A DNA stretch of 63,604 nt from Acidiferrobacterales bacterium. GTDB lineage: Bacteria > Pseudomonadota > Gammaproteobacteria > Acidiferrobacterales > SZUA-150. Where the stretch lies: the NCBI GenBank assembly GCA_947258385.1, contig CAMYII010000014.1:1-63604 (forward strand). Reading direction: 5' to 3'. Position 1 is the stretch's first letter, and the number at the start of each line of letters is the position of its first letter. A program made the translations under genes and the position numbers. Below, one piece after another: positions 61,571 to 63,604 of the stretch. Below the pieces are notes generated by a model that was given only the letters and a program-made list of their open reading frames with translations, was not told the origin of the DNA and searched no databases.

Positions 61571-63604
61571 ATGTCGCCCCGGCTGTCGCTGAAGTACCGC
61601 ATCGCACTGGTGATTTTCGCGCTCGAAATGGTAATGATGGCCGCGGTGCTGTGGCGCACGCTCTCGGTCTCGCTCGAATCGACCATCTCGCAGGAGGCCG
61701 TGACTCAGGAGATGTTGCTGGAACTGGTCAGCGATTTGGGCAGCACTGCCCTGCTGACGGGCGAATACGCGGATATCCAGATCTACCTGGAACAGGTTGG
61801 GAGTAAACCGACGGTCGAGCGGGTGCACCTGGTCGACGTCAATAACACCGTGGTGGCCAGCACTGAGGTGGCTGCCGTCGGCGGCCCACTGACCGCAATA
61901 AGCGATTCGGGCGAGCGCTACTGGCGTACCCAGGAAATCGGGACTGCCGCGGGCACACTGGGTTTGCTGGCCATCGAATTCTCCAACGCCACCCTTGTGC
62001 AGGCCTACGAGCGCGCGCGTAACCTTGGTATCGTGATCGCCGCAATCGGCATGCTCGTGATCGGCGTCGTTGGCGTGTTGACCGGATTCGCGCTGACCCG
62101 GCGGCTGGATCGCATCGCGGAGGCGGCCCGCCGCTTCGCCGACGGGGAGTTGACCGTCACTTCAGGCGTACACGGCGGTGACGAGCTGGGTGCCCTGGGA
62201 CAGACGATTGACCAGATGGTCGAGCAGGTCGCTCGCGGCCAACAATATCTACGTCAGCAGAGCGAGCAAATCAGGTTGTTGATGGACTCGACGGCGGAGG
62301 CCATTTATGGCGTCGACCTCGAAGGCAACTGCATCTTCGCCAATCCCGCCTGCCTGCGGATACTCGGCTATGATCGTGATACCGATCTGATCGGCAGGAA
62401 TATGCACGAGCTGATCCATCACACACGGCCGGACGGCACGCCTTGCCCGCGAGACGGCTGCCAGATGACGCGGGCCGCGCAACGAGCGGAAAGCGCCCAT
62501 TCCGGCAAGGAAATCCACTGGCGCGCTGACGGCACGGGCTTTCCCGTGGAGTGCTGGTCGCATCCCATGCGCCGTGACGGCGAGCTGATCGGCGCTGTGG
62601 TGACCTTCATCGACATCACCGAGCGCCGGCAGGCCGAGGAGGCACTCAAACAAAACGAGACGACCTTACGAACCCTGCACACGATTACCGCTTCCCAGGA
62701 GCTGGGCTTCGAGGGAAAGGTGCGCGCGCTGTTGGCGATGGGAGTGGAGCAGTTCGGACTGCCCATCGGCATCCTGTCCCATGTGCGCGGGCAGGCGTAT
62801 CATGTGGCCGAGGTCGTGTGCCCGGATGATTCCATTTCCCGGGGGCAGATTTTCGAGTTGGGGCAGACCTATTGCGTGGAAACGCTGCGTGCCAAAGAGC
62901 CTTTGGGCTTCGCGCATGCCGGGGAGTCCGAATGGCGCACCCACCCGGCCTACGCCCAGTTCCGGCTGGAGGCCTATCTTGGGATTCCATTGACGGTTTC
63001 CGGGATTGTCTACGGCACGCTCAATTTCTCCGGTCCGCAGCCGCGGGAGGAGGCGTTTACCTTCAATGACATCGAAACGTTGAAGCTCATGGCTCAATGG
63101 ATGGTCGGAGAGCTGGAGCGCAAGCAGGCGAATGAGGCGCTGCAGGAATCCGAGACACGGCTGCGCACCCTGGCGCAGGCCTCGCCGGTGGGAATATACC
63201 GTACCGATGCAAACGGAAACTACCTGTATGTCAATGCGCGCTGGTGCAAGATCGCGGGGCTCACCCCAAAGGAGGCCCAGGGGCAGGGCTGGGCGCAGGC
63301 GCTGCATCCCGAGGACCGCGAAACCGTTGCGCGCTCTTACCGGGGTCAGCAGCGGTCGGGACCGCACGAGATCGAGTATCGCATTCTGCGCAACGACGGC
63401 AGGATTCGTTATGTCCTCGAAACCGGAACCGTCGAGTTCGATGACGAGGGACGAGCCGTGGCCGCGGTCGGCCTGCTGCAGGACATCACCGACCGCAGAA
63501 TGTATGAACTCGAGCTCGAGCATCGAGACGCGCTGGCGCAACAGGTCGAGGCCATCACCGATATCGGGCATTTCATTTACGACCTGAACACGGAAACCTA
63601 TGTT
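61571..63604 (+). CDS. HAMP-PAS-GAF-PAS membrane sensor (3' end outside window)
   Basis: An open frame of 678 codons that runs off the window, so the output domain is unseen. TM1 is at about 8-30 (YRIALVIFALEMVMMAAVLW), a periplasmic part follows, TM2 is at about 150-174 (IVIAAIGMLVIGVVGVLTGF), then HAMP (TRRLDRIAEAARRFADGELT). PAS 1 is at about 236-350 (with DGTPCPRDGCQMTRA), a GAF domain at about 372-515 and PAS 2 at 531-650 (SPVGIYRTDANGNYLYVN, LLQDITDRR). Expected outputs are histidine kinase or GGDEF/EAL. It starts 2 nt after the double PhnD-like gene, and ligand occupancy of that protein probably drives it. Confidence 0.9.
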   Translation, partial: MSPRLSLKYRIALVIFALEMVMMAAVLWRTLSVSLESTISQEAVTQEMLLELVSDLGSTALLTGEYADIQIYLEQVGSKPTVERVHLVDVNNTVVASTEVAAVGGPLTAISDSGERYWRTQEIGTAAGTLGLLAIEFSNATLVQAYERARNLGIVIAAIGMLVIGVVGVLTGFALTRRLDRIAEAARRFADGELTVTSGVHGGDELGALGQTIDQMVEQVARGQQYLRQQSEQIRLLMDSTAEAIYGVDLEGNCIFANPACLRILGYDRDTDLIGRNMHELIHHTRPDGTPCPRDGCQMTRAAQRAESAHSGKEIHWRADGTGFPVECWSHPMRRDGELIGAVVTFIDITERRQAEEALKQNETTLRTLHTITASQELGFEGKVRALLAMGVEQFGLPIGILSHVRGQAYHVAEVVCPDDSISRGQIFELGQTYCVETLRAKEPLGFAHAGESEWRTHPAYAQFRLEAYLGIPLTVSGIVYGTLNFSGPQPREEAFTFNDIETLKLMAQWMVGELERKQANEALQESETRLRTLAQASPVGIYRTDANGNYLYVNARWCKIAGLTPKEAQGQGWAQALHPEDRETVARSYRGQQRSGPHEIEYRILRNDGRIRYVLETGTVEFDDEGRAVAAVGLLQDITDRRMYELELEHRDALAQQVEAITDIGHFIYDLNTETYV

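Overview
The window looks like a chromosomal segment of a GC-rich gammaproteobacterium, possibly near the Chromatiales/Acidiferrobacter type of lineage; that placement is inferred. The reasons are YcgL, YadG/YadH-type and GltS-type genes, DUF502, a QEGLA-motif protein, a 1288-residue DUF3683-type FAD/Fe-S oxidase and the general codon style. I see no rRNA, tRNA, CRISPR array, intact transposase or prophage.

Layout. 1-6.2 kb is a low-density patch: a CsrA-like ORF, decayed XRE-regulator pieces, a 41-bp direct repeat with a hairpin, two small linked genes, a YadGH-type ABC exporter, a VOC protein, two small hypotheticals and an outer-membrane barrel. 6.3-12.0 kb is a complete branched-chain-type (Liv) ABC importer in one operon, followed by a fumarylacetoacetate-hydrolase-family enzyme. 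12.2-21.6 kb holds a solitary periplasmic binding protein, another decayed XRE regulator, small membrane or secreted proteins, an AEC carrier, a DUF502 protein, a cold-shock protein and a QEGLA/HExxxH protein. 21.8-26.1 kb is an RND pump with its adaptor. 26.4-28.8 kb carries two tandem paralogous exported proteins built on an unusual heptad block of the form (D/N)xIxxMA.

Carbon-metabolism block, 30.0-36.5 kb. An IclR regulator diverges from a phosphoketolase/transketolase-like TPP enzyme, a DUF1537 four-carbon acid-sugar kinase, a lone GlcF-type iron-sulfur protein and a GFA-domain protein. I regard this as the best candidate for an undescribed pathway. It is followed by a decayed ATP-dependent DNA ligase, a cNMP-binding protein with a destroyed GGDEF motif, a spermidine-synthase-like protein, DUF3775, GltS, DUF2339, YcgL and DUF5996.

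Right part, 44.6-63.6 kb. It contains a DUF1566 gene broken at a G7 tract, a secreted PKD protein with haem motifs at both ends and a D/E/H-rich tail, a lipase-like hydrolase, a methyltransferase, a double thioredoxin-fold protein, a PAS-GGDEF-EAL protein, a start-less adhesin-head fragment and the large FAD/Fe-S oxidase. It ends with a double PhnD-like binding protein coupled to a HAMP/PAS/GAF sensor that runs off the window.

Repeats tie distant parts together. A roughly 160-180-bp hairpin-forming repeat occurs at 39.4 and 49.9 kb, and remnants of one XRE-regulator family recur at 0.3, 1.2, 5.9 and 14 kb. All functions are read from motifs and remembered family sequences; no database search was possible.
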